Assembly (NCBI RefSeq): GCF_021018895.1 | Contig: NC_079376.1 | Coordinates: 13,951,001-14,015,000, forward strand | DNA length: 64,000 nt | Source: Seriola aureovittata | Taxonomy: Eukaryota; Chordata; Actinopteri; Carangiformes; Carangidae | Reading direction: 5' to 3' | Shown here: one piece after another, positions 50,035 to 64,000 of the stretch | How the letters are laid out: every line of letters starts with the position of its first letter | Position numbering within the stretch: position 1 is the stretch's first letter | The notes under the pieces: generated by a model | What the model was told of the DNA's origin: nothing | Database searches by the model: none | Seen by the model: only the letters and a program-made list of their open reading frames with translations | Translations under genes and position numbers: made by a program

Positions 50035-50689
50035 CATGCAGTAATCCAGCAAGCCTGGCGCTGCTCTCTGCAAACCTGCAGTGATCGTTTGCACATGCCT
50101 GGCAACCTGGAGTTCATTAGCCCTCCTTTTCTCATCTCAGCCCCTGTAATTCAAATAAACAGCAACGAGATTTCCAGAGGTAAAGCTCTTTTTGGGTGGG
50201 GGGTCTGCAGCTCCCCACAGCTCAGTCCAATCCAATGGTTTTTTTTCCCCGAGCGAAGGCCGAACAACCCCCCCTGCTTTAACATGTGGAAGAATGAATC
50301 TGAGGCGCTGTCACTCACAGACACTGAGTCTCTATCCAGAAAAGAGCCTGAACTCCTCTCACGGCTTGAGGGGATTCTCTGTCAATTCATGAATTTCCAC
50401 CCAAGGCTCGTTCACTCAGTGGGCACCCGACCAAACCAGCGCAGAGAGATAAGATGGAGGCAAAGTTTGACAAATGGACGAACAGCGGGGGATTTTATTT
50501 TATTCACAGAGTGTCTGCGGTGAATTATAGGAGTTGTCCTCTCAGCGGATCCTGGCTGGAGGAGTTATATATGATCTAACTGATGACCTAAATAAACAGA
50601 GGCTGTTTGTCTGTGCTCACTGTTGAGGCACAGAGAGAGGGAGAAGAAAAAATGGGAGAGACTAGCGGGAAAGGGAGGGCGAGACAGGC

Positions 50690-50830
50690 TGCCGGGATAA
50701 AGTTACCTGTGCACAGGTGACCTCGTCGCCATGGGCAGTGGATTAGCTGATTGTTAGGTATCAGGTAACTCCTCCTGTAATATTGAAGAGGGTGAAAACA
50801 GCTTTGTTGGAGCGCAGAACAATATCCCAT
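50690..50830. promoter_or_regulatory. candidate six4/six1 enhancer with SIX-type site and palindromic CAGGT pair
   Basis: ACCTGTGCACAGGT (50705-50718) is a perfect palindrome with two outward CAGGT half-sites (E-box/ZEB-type). GGATTA follows at 50740-50745. GGTATCAGGTAAC at 50757-50769 matches the SIX1/SIX2 consensus G-K-V-T-C-A-D-R-T-T-W-C at 11 of 12 positions as I recall it. Function is inferred. Confidence 0.4.
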
Positions 50831-51656
50831 TCGCAGCAGGAGCCCAAGGTCTGTGGGTCTCACGGGGAGGGGGCCACAGAAAACTCCAAATTCCACCTTT
50901 GTATTGTGCCTATAAATTAGACAGGGAAAGCAGCATTATTGTGGCCTCACAGAAGATGTGTGGTGCATTTTCCATGGGGACTCGACACAGTTAGTTGCTG
51001 AATTTTTACATTTTACAGCTCTCTTTATGTGTGAAAATTGGGACATCCCCATATCTAAGTGGGGGATCATTTCTGTCCACAATTTCAAACATGCAACATA
51101 AAACATACTTGGGTGCGCAGTAAAAAAAAAAAAGAAAAAAAAAAGAGGGAACTCCCCCAGAACTCTGGCCTTATTAAAAACACTGACCTCTGATCTTTCA
51201 GATGGTTTCAAAGCTGACATTTAATGCTGCGCAGCAGACTGCAAGCCATATGTAACATGACCTGGGGAGAACGGTACTCCACTGCTCCACGTCCCACTAA
51301 TGAGAGGGCAAGGGTCAGTGGGTACCAGCCTGCTCGTACAGACCCACCACTACTGGCCAAGTAGTTCCCTGTCCAGAAACAAAGTCTACTGTTGGCTCTA
51401 ACCAGGCTGTGGGAAGTAGGTGGTGTTTATGGACCATGGATGGGAAATAAACGTCCTCGATCCTTGTAGAGTTTTTTTTTTACCTCTTTATTTGTTGCTT
51501 GGCAGAGTAGAAGGTATGTGCACATGTCTGCTCCATCATCCAGTGTGGTAAGGGGAAGATGCAACCAGCATGATTCACCAGTTTGTTCTGGACTACAAGG
51601 ACAGAAAAAACATAAGTCATGAGGACAGTTTTAAGTGTGCATGTGTTTGTGTTTCT

Positions 51657-51658
<2 letters not shown>

Positions 51659-51707
<49 letters not shown>

Positions 51708-51770
51708 CATGCACGCACACACACACACACACACATACACACCCACACCCACACCCACACACACAGTGGC
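51659..51770. repeat. (GT)n-(CA)n compound microsatellite with 52-bp perfect palindrome
   Basis: A (GT)n arm runs into GCGTGCATGCACGC and then a (CA)n arm. Bases 51684-51735 form an exact palindrome centred between 51709 and 51710. Confidence 0.95.
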
Positions 51771-51892
51771 AGCAGCTGGGAGGCAGCATCATGGCCACAC
51801 CACAGTGGTCAAACGGTATTTCCCAAAGAGAAAAACACCACTTTGTAACAGGAGTAGAGCAGATGAGGCCTGACATGACCAGTGAAGACCAT

Positions 51893-51894
<2 letters not shown>

Positions 51895-51952
<58 letters not shown>

Positions 51953-51969
51953 CACACACACACACACAC
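51895..51969 (+). repeat. (CA)n microsatellite
   Basis: CA array with a single AACA interruption. Confidence 0.95.
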
Positions 51970-52099
51970 CTGCCCTTTAACTACCTGAAAGCTAAAACTT
52001 TATTTGCTAAAACACTAATAACATCTCCTCCATCAGGAGTCACATTTTGACATGATCGCATCGCCATGGCGCCCCCTCCCTGCCAGCAGGCTCACATGG

Positions 52100-52345
52100 C
52101 CGCTGCACGTCACGTTTAAATCCTTCCTTTTGTTTGTTTATGTGTTTGTCTGCCCGCCTGCTTTGTTTACATACTCCTGCCCCGCAGCCAAATAACAATA
52201 CTAATACTGATTACAATAATTTCCCTAAAATAAATGTCCTCATCTATATTCCCGGGCCTTGTTCACCGAGCAGAGCACTGTAAAAGCCGAGGCCGTAATT
52301 GCATATTTGTGGAGGTGGTCCTCTGAGGAAATGCGTAAATGATTT
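52100..52345. promoter_or_regulatory. candidate non-coding regulatory element
   Basis: Unique, low-repeat sequence dense in developmental words: TGTTTGTTTATG and TTGTTTACATA (forkhead-type), CTGATTACAATAATT (homeodomain-type) and GTAATTGCATATTTG (POU/octamer-like). It lies between six4 and six1. The pattern suggests an enhancer, but this is inference. Confidence 0.35.
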
Positions 52346-55137
52346 TGATGGGGGGGTGGAGGCATGAGGGGGGGTCGCTAACCCCAGTGCACTTGTACCA
52401 GGTCTAATTTTCCAACATGACAGGAAACTCTGTTAAGCTGATAATTGCAGCTCCAATTTCATTTAACTCACTCATGTCAACAGTTGTGTTTTGTTTTGAG
52501 AGAAGGAGCTGCCTTTTCTTTTTTTTTCACTGCCTCTCACTTCACTAAATAAATCCCTTTAACTCTTAATTACAGACACATTGAGGATCATCTTGGATTC
52601 ACAGTAAACTATAAATCAATCACAAACTATTGATTAGATTAATTGTAATGTCGATAAATATACAGTTAGTCAAATGTAAACTAAAAAAAGACAATTGCAA
52701 TGTTTTGCAGTTTTCTTACAATTAATTAATTAAATTAATAAATAAATACATTTACTAAAACAAGCCTCCCCATTAAATTGATGCAAACGACGTTTAATGT
52801 CGTTTAAATAAATTCTTCTTTTTTAAATATTTTTTCAGTGTAGTGACAAGATTTCAATTGAGTGTCACTAAAGTCACCCCCACCAAAAAACTCAAAGCAA
52901 ACGTCCCCCCACCCTGGGAACTAAATCTAACATTTTTTCACTTGATTTAAACAGTATCGGCTTTGTTCCAGTCGATACAGCTGAAATAGCACTTTGGATT
53001 TAGATAGAGTGAAAACCATCTGTTCAGTGAGCTAGTGGTAGTTTCGATTTTCCTCCATATTTTCAAAAAAATAAACCCTCCAATAGGAAACACAAGTCTT
53101 TTTTTTTGATGATGACATTTTTATGAAGTGTTTTCTGCTGTTTTGAGTTGATCCCTTTTCCTTCTCTCATTCTCTCCCTCTGGCCTGGAGTGTGACAGTT
53201 AGATCTGATGTCCTTTTTCCCCACCAGTGCGTGTAACAGATTACACAGTAATGTGGTAGATACTGCTGCTATCAACAAGGTAATTAATAAGGAGATGCTG
53301 ATTCAATAAGCACACAGGCCCACGCGCCTCCATCCCGCGGAGGCCTGTACCTCACATTAAAGCAGTTTAAAGAGAAATGAAAAAAAAGTTTATTTTTCGG
53401 AGTGAAAACAGTCTGACTCATTTGAGATTTTTCCGGAAAATTGTGATTTCACTTCGGAGCATCCAGGATATCTATAGCAGCCCTGAACCTACAGGAGAGG
53501 AGCTGTGGGGTTTGTTCCATGCAGGAGTCAGTTTTAGGGAGTAAAAGTCTGGAAAGAGAATAAGGAGAATCCCTGCTCGTTCAGAAAAGAAGCAAAGGAG
53601 TGATCGCACTAACCTATGTATTGCATTACTTGTCGGGGTATGAGGAGCCCAGCACTGGCCGTGGCAGAGGCGGAGGCAGGCGGAGAGTCCACATCTTGAA
53701 ATAATCTCGCCCCCCGGGCTGCTCGGGTTAAAGGAGGAGGCGCGGCGCAATGTGGTAGAGATATTAGAGAAACCCGAGAGCCGCTCATCAGACAGCTCAT
53801 TTACTGAAGCACTGAGGTTTTACACAGCTACAGACCCCGAGCTGAAGTGGCCTGAGAGCCTGTGTGTCCACCAAGGATATAGACCTCCAGCTCCAAACCC
53901 ACAGCAGGAGCCACTATTTCAGCCTGGTTCAGCAGCATGAGTGTTTATAGCCTGTACTGCATAAATAAAACAAGAAGATTATTGTTTTGTTTTTTTTAAC
54001 TGTTAGTTTTCAAAATAAAGGTTAAAAATGATAGAAAGTGTTCAAAAATGCACGTTAATCTTATTGTTGTGGTTTTTATAGCCAAAGTTTAATTTCAGCA
54101 CAGTGAGATACATGAGAACCAATCAGGAGGGAATCGGATGGTTAGATATATTTTCTAATAAAACCTAAAAAAAATAATGTAATAAAAGTTGGACATATGA
54201 AGTTTTATATTGAACTCTGAAATAATCTGGTCTATAATCAAACCTACGGTCTTTCTGCCTGCATTAAAACGTTCATCTTTTCAGTATCCTGAACATACGC
54301 CCACATTCCCAAATATTGGAGATTTTTTAATTAAAAAACATCGTTTTCGAATTTATTTGTCCACAAAAACCTTGAAGGTTAAATTATAAATACAGGATAT
54401 TCAATCAGAGCAGATTTGTCTGTTTTTTTTCCTCTGGCTTCTGTTGCCACAAAAACAAAAGTTCAAAGCATTTTATCTTCCTAGTAAAATGCCTTTATGA
54501 AGGGGTCATCTCCTCAAGACGCTTTGTGTGAATTTGTTGACGTTAAATATTATTTTCTCGGGCGCAATCTTGTTCTTTGACATATTGAGGGGGAGTTTAG
54601 TTTCAGACTTTAGTGCAGATAAAGAAACGTGATCTATATGGCTCAAACCAACAACTGCACCACCAAGAACCACTGTCGCAGAGAACTCATTTACTAATGG
54701 ATTGGTTTAGTGTTTCACCCCACAGAAAACACTGGAGCCAGTGCGGTGCCCGTCTAATCCCTGAAATATAAATGTAGGCTACGGGGTAAGAAGGGGCTCT
54801 TCAGAAAACACGTGATGATGGAGGAAACACGCAAGAAATGGCAAATATAAGGGGCGAGGGGGCCTGTTACATATGTATGGGAGATTCATTTAAAACTCAA
54901 ACAAGTTGGGGTCTTCAGTGCGAGGAATTTGCCAACTGAATCTCACCAATAAACAAAATTGCAGCTTTACATGAAGAGTCTAAATATGTAGAGGTCTAAA
55001 TTCTGAAACTCTTTTAAGCTCCCAGTTTGTGGCAGGTGTTGGAAATATGTGAGCTACTGAATTTGTGAATCTTGAAGGTGTTTGTCAAATTGTCTAACAA
55101 GTTTAGACCATGTGGCATTTCATATCAGCCTCTCTCA

Positions 55138-55139
<2 letters not shown>

Positions 55140-55182
<43 letters not shown>

Positions 55183-55190
55183 ACACACAC
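55140..55190 (+). repeat. 29-nt poly(C) followed by (AC)n
   Basis: The C run 55140-55168 passes directly into AC repeats to 55190. This is the longest homopolymer seen in the window and is prone to assembly error. Confidence 0.9.
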
Positions 55191-55790
55191 TGAAGTGGCT
55201 GATTTCCTACTAGTGGTCTATGGCCCATAACACATTTGGCAGGTAGTATAGGTTCCTCATATAAAAGACGTGCGTAATAGTACGCAAGGACCCAACTATC
55301 ATAGGAACTTATTAAATTATATCACCTCATAAAATAAACGGCTTCGGTAATTAATAGACTATGAAAGGTGGGAATACAACAAAACGTCCAATCTGAATGT
55401 AATTAAGGTGGTGGGCGTCAACCACAATCAGCTGCAATGGTTAAAGAAAAAAAAAGGGTGTTTGACAATAAAGACCTTCAGCTGGAGAACAAAAAAAAGA
55501 AAAAATGTATTTTTGTTGAAGTATTGTTTAAAGAACACACTCACGAGTTTATTACTGCTCAGTTATATGTTGGTCGTGAAGATGTTTCAGCCTTTAAAGT
55601 GGATAAACTTTCCTCCACACATGAAAAAGCTGTGTGTTTTTGTGGGTTCACCCTCCACTGACTGTGACTGCTGATATGGAGATGCAGTGTGCGGTTTGCC
55701 CCACGTGGGAAGCCCGTATACACACCATTATAGAAGATGTATATTCAGAACATGTTAATAAGGCTTTTTTTAAGAGGTCTGCAATAATTG

Positions 55791-57874
<2,084 letters not shown>

Positions 57875-58267
57875 AGAGGCTGCCAGATTATTCTATTTTA
57901 CAAAAACAAAAAGCAGAAAAAAAAGAAGACTGATAAGTGTATCAGATTGAGTACATGTATGAAATAACACTATAGTAGCCTACCTTATAATATAGACTGA
58001 CTTGTCTGTCGTTAAATTTGGTTAGAACAAAATTCCTTTATGCGCTTAACCTGTATATCCCCCCTGACAGGAGCTTTTCTGACCTCCTGCACACGAAAAC
58101 ACACAAACAGGACCTGTCTGAAACTCTTAACTCAACGAAACACTTACATGGACTGCCCATTTGCTTAATTTATGATATTTTGTTAAGATAACTAAAGAAT
58201 TATAGGAACCTCCTGCGATGGAAACTAAGAGGTAACGTTTTCATTAGAGTCATGGTAATTAGTTTCC

Positions 58268-58273
58268 AATAAA
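58268..58273 (+). terminator. six1: six1 poly(A) signal
   Basis: AATAAA 394 bp after the stop, followed by a TG-rich stretch (TGTCTCTGTGTTATTTGTGT). This sets a 3'UTR of about 0.4 kb. Confidence 0.8.
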
Positions 58274-59041
58274 ACAAAAGTAACACATTTGTCTCTGTGT
58301 TATTTGTGTATTTGGAGAAAAAGAAAAAAAATAGCCTGTAGACAATAATGTGCGGAATGTGTCCTGTCGATCCTGGCCCTCAAAACCTGCGCCACGCTAC
58401 CACATGAACCGGAAGGATAATCTGACAGTTTATTAATTCACCGTGAAGTGGAGGAAAGAACCTAATAGATTTTCTTATTTTCTTATTTTTATTTTTATTT
58501 TTTTGGTGTCGTCCTATTTAATGATGTTTCTGCCTGCTGCTTGAAATGATGAATGTGTCCTTTAAAAATGATAAATTACATGCAAAATTGCCTACAAGCG
58601 ATGAAATCTTCAGTGGTGGGATATGAATCTCTATCAGCAATATTCTGAGTCATAATGGAGTGGAGATTAAAGCCTGCTCTACGAGTTCTTTGGTTTTTAA
58701 CAATAATAACTCAGAACATATTATTCAAAGGGAAATTTAATTATACCAGTGTGAGTCAACATCAGCAGCTGTCTGTCAGGAGCCTGTTGTGTACACACGA
58801 ACCAGCTTTTGGTTCCTTTGAATATCGTGTCAGTTCTATGACACACGTTTGGCTGAAAGAGAGAGTTTTTTTTTTTCTTTCTCGTTTTCGTCATTTTTAG
58901 CTGCACTGCTGCGGATCATTGGCTTTTTGTTGCCGTGTTTTCTTTGCTCTCTCTGAGAGTTTGTTCTGTCGGTTCCGGGCCATGGGAAAGAGACACCACT
59001 CAACCTCTACCAGCTCTGGATCCTCTGACAAAACATGGGCA

Positions 59042-59069
59042 AACATCCCATATACATATACATATATAT

Positions 59070-59114
<45 letters not shown>

Positions 59115-59122
59115 TATATATA
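59042..59122 (+). repeat. (TA)n microsatellite
   Basis: TATACATATACATATATATA then pure TA units and TGTTTATATATATA. Cruciform-prone. Confidence 0.9.
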
Positions 59123-59173
59123 TAAAGAAAAGTTTAATTATCAGTGCCTAATGACATCAATATAGATGCCCTA

Positions 59174-59213
59174 TAAACAAAACAAAACAAAACAAAACAA
59201 AACAAAACAAAAT
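59174..59213 (+). repeat. (AAAAC)n pentanucleotide repeat, about 8 units
   Basis: Uninterrupted AAAAC units. Confidence 0.95.
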
Positions 59214-59295
59214 TATATGGGCTTTAATATCAGATTAAAGACTTATAATTGCTAAAGAAAAAAATGTGATATTAGCAGAAACTCCCACTGTTATA

Positions 59296-59450
59296 GACAT
59301 CATCATAATAATCCTCATGATAAATATAATAATAATAACAAATAAAAATAATAACATTCACAAAACCAATAACGACAATAATAATAATAACAATAATAAT
59401 GATAACAATAATAAAAAAGTAATAGTAGTAAATAATAATAAACTGAGGGA
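59296..59450 (+). repeat. (AAT)n-type trinucleotide-rich tract
   Basis: Imperfect ATA/ATC/AAC triplets over 150 bp; decayed trinucleotide array. Confidence 0.8.
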
Positions 59451-59717
59451 GGACAGAATATGAGAACATGGTGGCCTGAAAGCAGGAATCTGGTGAGGAC
59501 AGCTCTCTTGCCCCCTCTCCTCCCCACCACCCCCCCCCCCACCACACTCTCTTTGGGCTCATGTCAGGGTAAATTGTTTTGAGCAGAGAGCACCGAGGAT
59601 TTCCTGAGCATAATCTGAAACAGTCGCTGCTAGCATTACTGCCTGATTGCGAAGATTGCAGGGCTGCAGCGCCCCGGTTTCAGCGGAGGGACCTTGAGGT
59701 ATTCTGCATCCCAGAGG

Positions 59718-59718
<1 letters not shown>

Positions 59719-59753
<35 letters not shown>

Positions 59754-59760
59754 CCTCTCT
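59719..59760 (+). repeat. (CT)n polypyrimidine tract
   Basis: About 42 bp of CT dinucleotides, interrupted near the right end by CCTCCC. Confidence 0.9.
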
Positions 59761-59947
59761 CCTTCTTACTCTCTCAGCCCCTCAGGTCTACTAAAAACAC
59801 CAGGGCTGTGCTCCCCATCTATCACCCACAGCTTTCCATATGGTTGTGTTTGAGTGATATGCCTGTCTGGCTGTCCTCAGCAGACCCTCCATCAGCAGGG
59901 TTTTGGTCAGTGTGTCTTATTTTCACATTTTCAATCTAATATGTGAG

Positions 59948-60380
59948 AATCAGTAGTGGGGTACGTATTCACATCATTTACTGAAGTAAAAGTAGCAGTG
60001 CCACACAATAAAACTACTCCATGACATGTAAAAATCCTGAATTTCTTTTCAGTTAAATAAAGTACAAAGTATTAGCAGATAAATTTACCGTAAGTATTGA
60101 AAGTGAAATATTATGCAGAATGCCTTATGTCAGTGTTTTATTATTAATGCTGGATCATTGTGACAGATGCATTAACGTGTTTGCCTTTTAATGTTGTAGT
60201 TGAGCAAAGTGAAGCCTTTTTGTGCTACTGGTTGCTTAAACTATTACAATTCATCCCATTTTATTAACTGATCAGATTTCTTATTTTTATCTAAAGTTTT
60301 AATCTGCAAAGCTGTTAGATGAATGTAGTGGAGTAGAGAGGGAATGTAGCATCAATTGGAAATACCCAAGTACAAACACT
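59948..60380. mobile_element. diverged dispersed repeat (teleost, non-autonomous)
   Basis: Contains GTAGTGGGGTACGTATTCAC, TTACTGAAGTAAAAGTAGCA, ATTATGCAGAATGCCTTATG, ATTAATGCTGGATCATTGTG, GATGCATTAACGTGTT and GAATGTAGTGGAGTAGAGAG in the order of a very common percomorph repeat. No coding sequence. Confidence 0.75.
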
Positions 60381-62242
60381 TTAAAATCATATTTAAAGAC
60401 ATTGAACACTTGGTTTTAAATCTTATGGATTTCTGTTTAGGAAGAAATGCCCATAAGTAAACAAAAAACAAAGTTCAGAGTTTTACTTAACAAACATTCA
60501 ACAAATGCAAATATGAGAAAACGGCCCCACAACCTTCGTCAGATCTTGATTCAAACGTTGCAGGATTGTAAATGGTGCAATGACAAATCAATATGTGACA
60601 TAGTGTTTTTCCATCTGAGCCTTATCACTTCAAACCAGTGAGGAGCAGAAATTTCTCAGGTGGAAAAAAACAAAACCTTTTCTAATTCAAACAGTAAATT
60701 GTGTGTTCTCATCACTTACATTAAGAAGATTGGGAAATATACATTTTTGGGGCTTGTCATTTCTGTACTCATGTAGCTGGACTACTATACAGCACAGATG
60801 AGAATACATAACATTTTAATTGCAAGTAGAAAATATGAAGAATGTAATTATAAAACGGCACCGAAACATGTGATATATGTATATTATCAGTATATTTTTA
60901 TAAAATAAAATAAAAACACTGTAGATAATTATTTTTAATTTGATTTTTACTCTAAGACCTTTGGTTTTAAGTCGCACTGTAAACAGAACAATTGTACTTT
61001 TGAAGCATCAAATTAACAACATCAAGGGAGGTTTTTACAATAGAGAATTTTGCACTGTCACTTGTTGTAGCACAGGACAATCTGATCTACTGAAAATACA
61101 AAGATATGACAATGATTTAACCTGTATGTACATATATAAATATATTAATATATAAATATTCATTTTAATAGTCTATAACTAAGAATCATCATAGTGTTGC
61201 TCAAATGTGACACTCAGCAGAGGTCAGCAGAGAGCAGAGGTTCTGCAGATCATATATAATTCTGACCACAGCAGGTGCCTCACACTCTTGGCACACGGTG
61301 TGGCTAAATATTCACAAATTAACAAACAGGTGATCACAAAGCCACAAAAGTGACTCCTCATACCTGTTAATCTAATGACAACATGTCCAGAAGGGTAGAG
61401 ACACAGCAAGGATTAAACAGGCTCTAAGTCACCTTCAGGATGTGCAAGAGACTAAAATCAATCCAACACGGAAACTCTGACAGTGCTTTTAATCAAGCTC
61501 CAATCCCTCGCTTCCGAAATCCAGATGGACAAACTCCGCATTCATAAATCTATCCACCGTATCCGCCGCACAGTGCGTCTTCCTCTCTCATATCAGCCAT
61601 GCAACAAGTGCAAGAGGGAGGCATGCTCCAGGCTATAGACTAGATGACAAAAGCTGGACGTAACGTCAGCATAAAGCAGGCCTGTGCCAGTAACAACAGC
61701 TGCTGATGGCAAACAGAGTGCAAGTCATCAAAAGGGCATTTCATTTGTCATAGGCGTAAGTGGCAGTGGCTCTAAATCAACAGCAGGAAGGGCCCTGACG
61801 TGTGCAAATAAACATGGAGAGAAGCCCGCATGAGCCTGCGCCGCCTGCCCTCAGCTGGGTTAATGTTTTCTCTGGCATCAGAGTCGGCGTACATCTCCTA
61901 TAAGGACTGAATCCAAAGCCGAGGAACTTTTGGTTGAGTAGCCCTTCCATGGTCTGGTGCCTGCAGGTAGCTTCACCCCACATGGGAGCCGGGTGTGAGA
62001 CAGTCCCAGGTATCCATAACCACAGGCTGTATGAGGGGTGTGTGTCAAGAAGGGGGGTGGGGGTGGGGGGCAGGCGGGTGATGAGGGACAAAAGGATCTT
62101 TTCAGGTCTGCCTCAGAGGGGTGGGGGTGGAGGAGAGATTTTCTTACCAATGATGCATGGATCTGACAGTGTTCCTGCCTGGCCGTACCCACAGGCAGAT
62201 GCAGGCCGTGTGTATGTGTATGTGTGTTTGTGAGTGTGTATG

Positions 62243-62244
<2 letters not shown>

Positions 62245-62312
<68 letters not shown>
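62245..62312 (+). repeat. (GT)n microsatellite, about 34 repeats
   Basis: Pure GT array preceded by imperfect GT units from 62210. Confidence 0.97.
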
Positions 62313-62314
<2 letters not shown>

Positions 62315-64000
62315 CTTGTGCATACTGATGTTCACCAGACTCGGAGCGTGTGTGTATCTGAGCCAACAAAACTGAATATATGTAAAGCTCATAAAACATT
62401 TCCTAGATGGCAGAGGCGAGCATTTGTTATGTTTCTGTGACATAAGAGTGTAAAGGTCAGAGAGATTATTCTACGCTGCCTTCAAAAAAAAAAAAGTTCA
62501 TTATACTGATGCAGGAGCTGCGAGCCAAAGATAGCTTCCCCTCACGAGAGTAGGAAGCCATTCAGGAAGCTCCTATGTGACAGAGCTGAAAGAAATATTT
62601 ATCTCTTTCTTCCAGTGGGATGAGTGATGTATGACCCAGGGTTCAGACACGAGGAGGAGGAGACTCTGCAGACGATCCCTAACCATTAAGGTGTTAAATA
62701 GCATGTTCTGTGTCAAATAAAGGACAGCATCATATACCTGATGAAAGGGGGGGGATTTTCTAATATATTACAAGAGGAGAAGACGGAGGACAAGATAAGG
62801 CGTGTGCGTGTCTACGAAAGAAGACTTGTATAAAAGAAATGTGGCCAGAAGGCAGAGGCTCATATAACAAACCCTTTCCTGAGACAAGACTCAGCTCTGG
62901 CTGCTGAGAATCAGATATCTGTATTTTTGGAGCTCGGAGAGAAACGTGATATTGGCATTAGTCTCATGTTTTTGATCAGGAAAGTGACTTCAGTCTGGGA
63001 TGTTTTTGGAATACTTTTGGGAGGATTTAACAGATTTTGGTTAATGTTAGTTTCAGCCTTTTGAAGCCAAATTAAAACAGATCCACATGCTATCCAGTGC
63101 ACGTTCAATGTAAATATTTTTCCACGTGGACGACAGGATGCGCAGACGCTTTATGAAGGAAAGACAAAGGAAAAACTACATTAACAGGGAGACACCTTAA
63201 AGCAGGTGTACACAGTGCTACAACGTCCTACACACAAGCAGTAGTGTTATAATTAAGTGGAAATAAAAACAGTGGTGTACGTATCCAATACAGGAAAAAT
63301 AAAAAACTAATCTCTCTTAAACTGCCCTCAAAGAAAATATTACTGATGTTCATGTGAGAAAAGCTGTAATTGTTTAATCTCATTTAAAGGTTATTACTGG
63401 TGTACTGATGATGTTGTTTTTATTATCAACAAACCCATTTAAAAGATCAAAAATAATAATATGTTAGTGTGTCTCTCAGGACTTTCCCGTCCCGTTTGTG
63501 GCAGAAGATGTAAATGACGAATATATTTCATTTATTTAAGAAGGCTCGGCCATTTTCTGTGACAGCTGGGCAATGTAGAGTTTCACAAATGTTACTCAAA
63601 CATGAGTAAATAATTAATTTGTAAGGACAATGGTGTGAAGTCAAAAAAAAAAATTAGAGAGGGAATGCAGTGCAACAGTGCGGCTCCTTTATGTGTTTTA
63701 ATAGTCTCAGTTTTGCCTCTTTAAAAGGTTTAGAGGAAACATGTCAAAATACAAAAACTGAAAACCAGACAGAAAATAAGGGGTCCAAACAAAATAAAGT
63801 TAAACTACTCTTTTCCTTGGATGACGGACTGACTGACTGTAAATGTCTCTGTAACTCTTCATTTGCTGATGCTCATGGAAACAAAACGTGCACTTTGTTT
63901 TGGTTGTGGTGAAGTACGTCAGTAAGACTAACTCGAAGGACGAGTCTGGTGATATTCTGTAACAAGTCCCACAAAAAGACCCAAAACAACAATAAATCTC

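Larger units (their letters stand above)
49841..55790. other. six4-six1 intergenic region
   Basis: About 6 kb without a recognisable gene. It contains G-rich (GGT)n, the GT/CA palindrome, (CA)n, a 29-C run and at least two unique stretches that look like candidate enhancers (50690-50830 and 52100-52345). The right part (52.5-55.1 kb) is AT-rich. Confidence 0.7.
58275..64000. other. intergenic region downstream of six1
   Basis: 5.7 kb without a recognisable gene. It is dominated by AT-rich simple repeats (59.0-59.5 kb), a dispersed repeat (59.95-60.38 kb) and a (GT)n tract. Two non-repetitive stretches, 61480-61920 (with a CAGCTG E-box at 61697-61702) and 62510-62720, could be regulatory. By synteny six6 would follow beyond the window. 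Confidence 0.65.

Noticed and set aside
53752..53940. Short frame upstream of six1 with a Pro/Glu-rich product
   Set aside because: 62 codons, no domain, no splice partner. Chance frame in GC-richer intergenic DNA.

Overview
The window is nuclear DNA from a ray-finned fish, probably a percomorph teleost. Compact intron-exon genes with GT-AG splice sites, dense (CA)n microsatellites, and several diverged copies of repeats I recognise from percomorph genomes support this. Five protein-coding genes can be reconstructed exon by exon. Their order and orientation match the vertebrate SIX1-SIX4-MNAT1-TRMT5-SLC38A6 block (human 14q23), read in reverse.

Layout from left to right. slc38a6 (minus strand; N-terminal part only, the rest lies beyond the left edge) occupies about 1.2-6.5 kb. 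trmt5 (plus) starts about 0.3 kb away in the opposite direction, so the two share a compact bidirectional promoter at about 6.5-6.8 kb, and trmt5 ends at about 10.04 kb. mnat1 (minus) runs from 41.2 kb down to 10.2 kb. Its eight coding exons total only 936 bp spread over 31 kb, with very large introns 1, 6 and 7. trmt5 and mnat1 meet tail to tail with their poly(A) signals about 40 bp apart. six4 (plus, three coding exons, 43.1-48.0 kb, 3'UTR to about 49.8 kb) diverges from mnat1. six1 (plus, two coding exons, 56.2-57.9 kb, poly(A) at 58.27 kb) follows 6.4 kb after the six4 poly(A) signal. The right-hand 5.7 kb holds no recognisable gene. By synteny the next gene would be six6, outside the window.

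The two SIX genes encode transcription factors of the Pax-Six-Eya-Dach network (sensory placodes, muscle, kidney). The other three are unrelated housekeeping or transport genes: a CDK-activating-kinase/TFIIH subunit, a tRNA m1G37 methyltransferase and an SLC38 amino-acid transporter family member. The likely reason they stay linked is that mnat1 introns and flanking DNA carry distal control elements for six1/six4 (a genomic regulatory block); this is inference. I found no new protein system. The most interesting items are non-coding: a candidate six4-six1 intergenic element with a SIX-type site beside a perfect palindrome of two CAGGT half-sites, a near-complete ZNF143-type motif inside mnat1 intron 7, a cluster of four GGGATT words in a slc38a6 intron, a 17-bp hairpin in mnat1 intron 6, a 52-bp perfect palindrome made of (GT)n/(CA)n, and an unexplained 180-codon open frame in slc38a6 intron 1.
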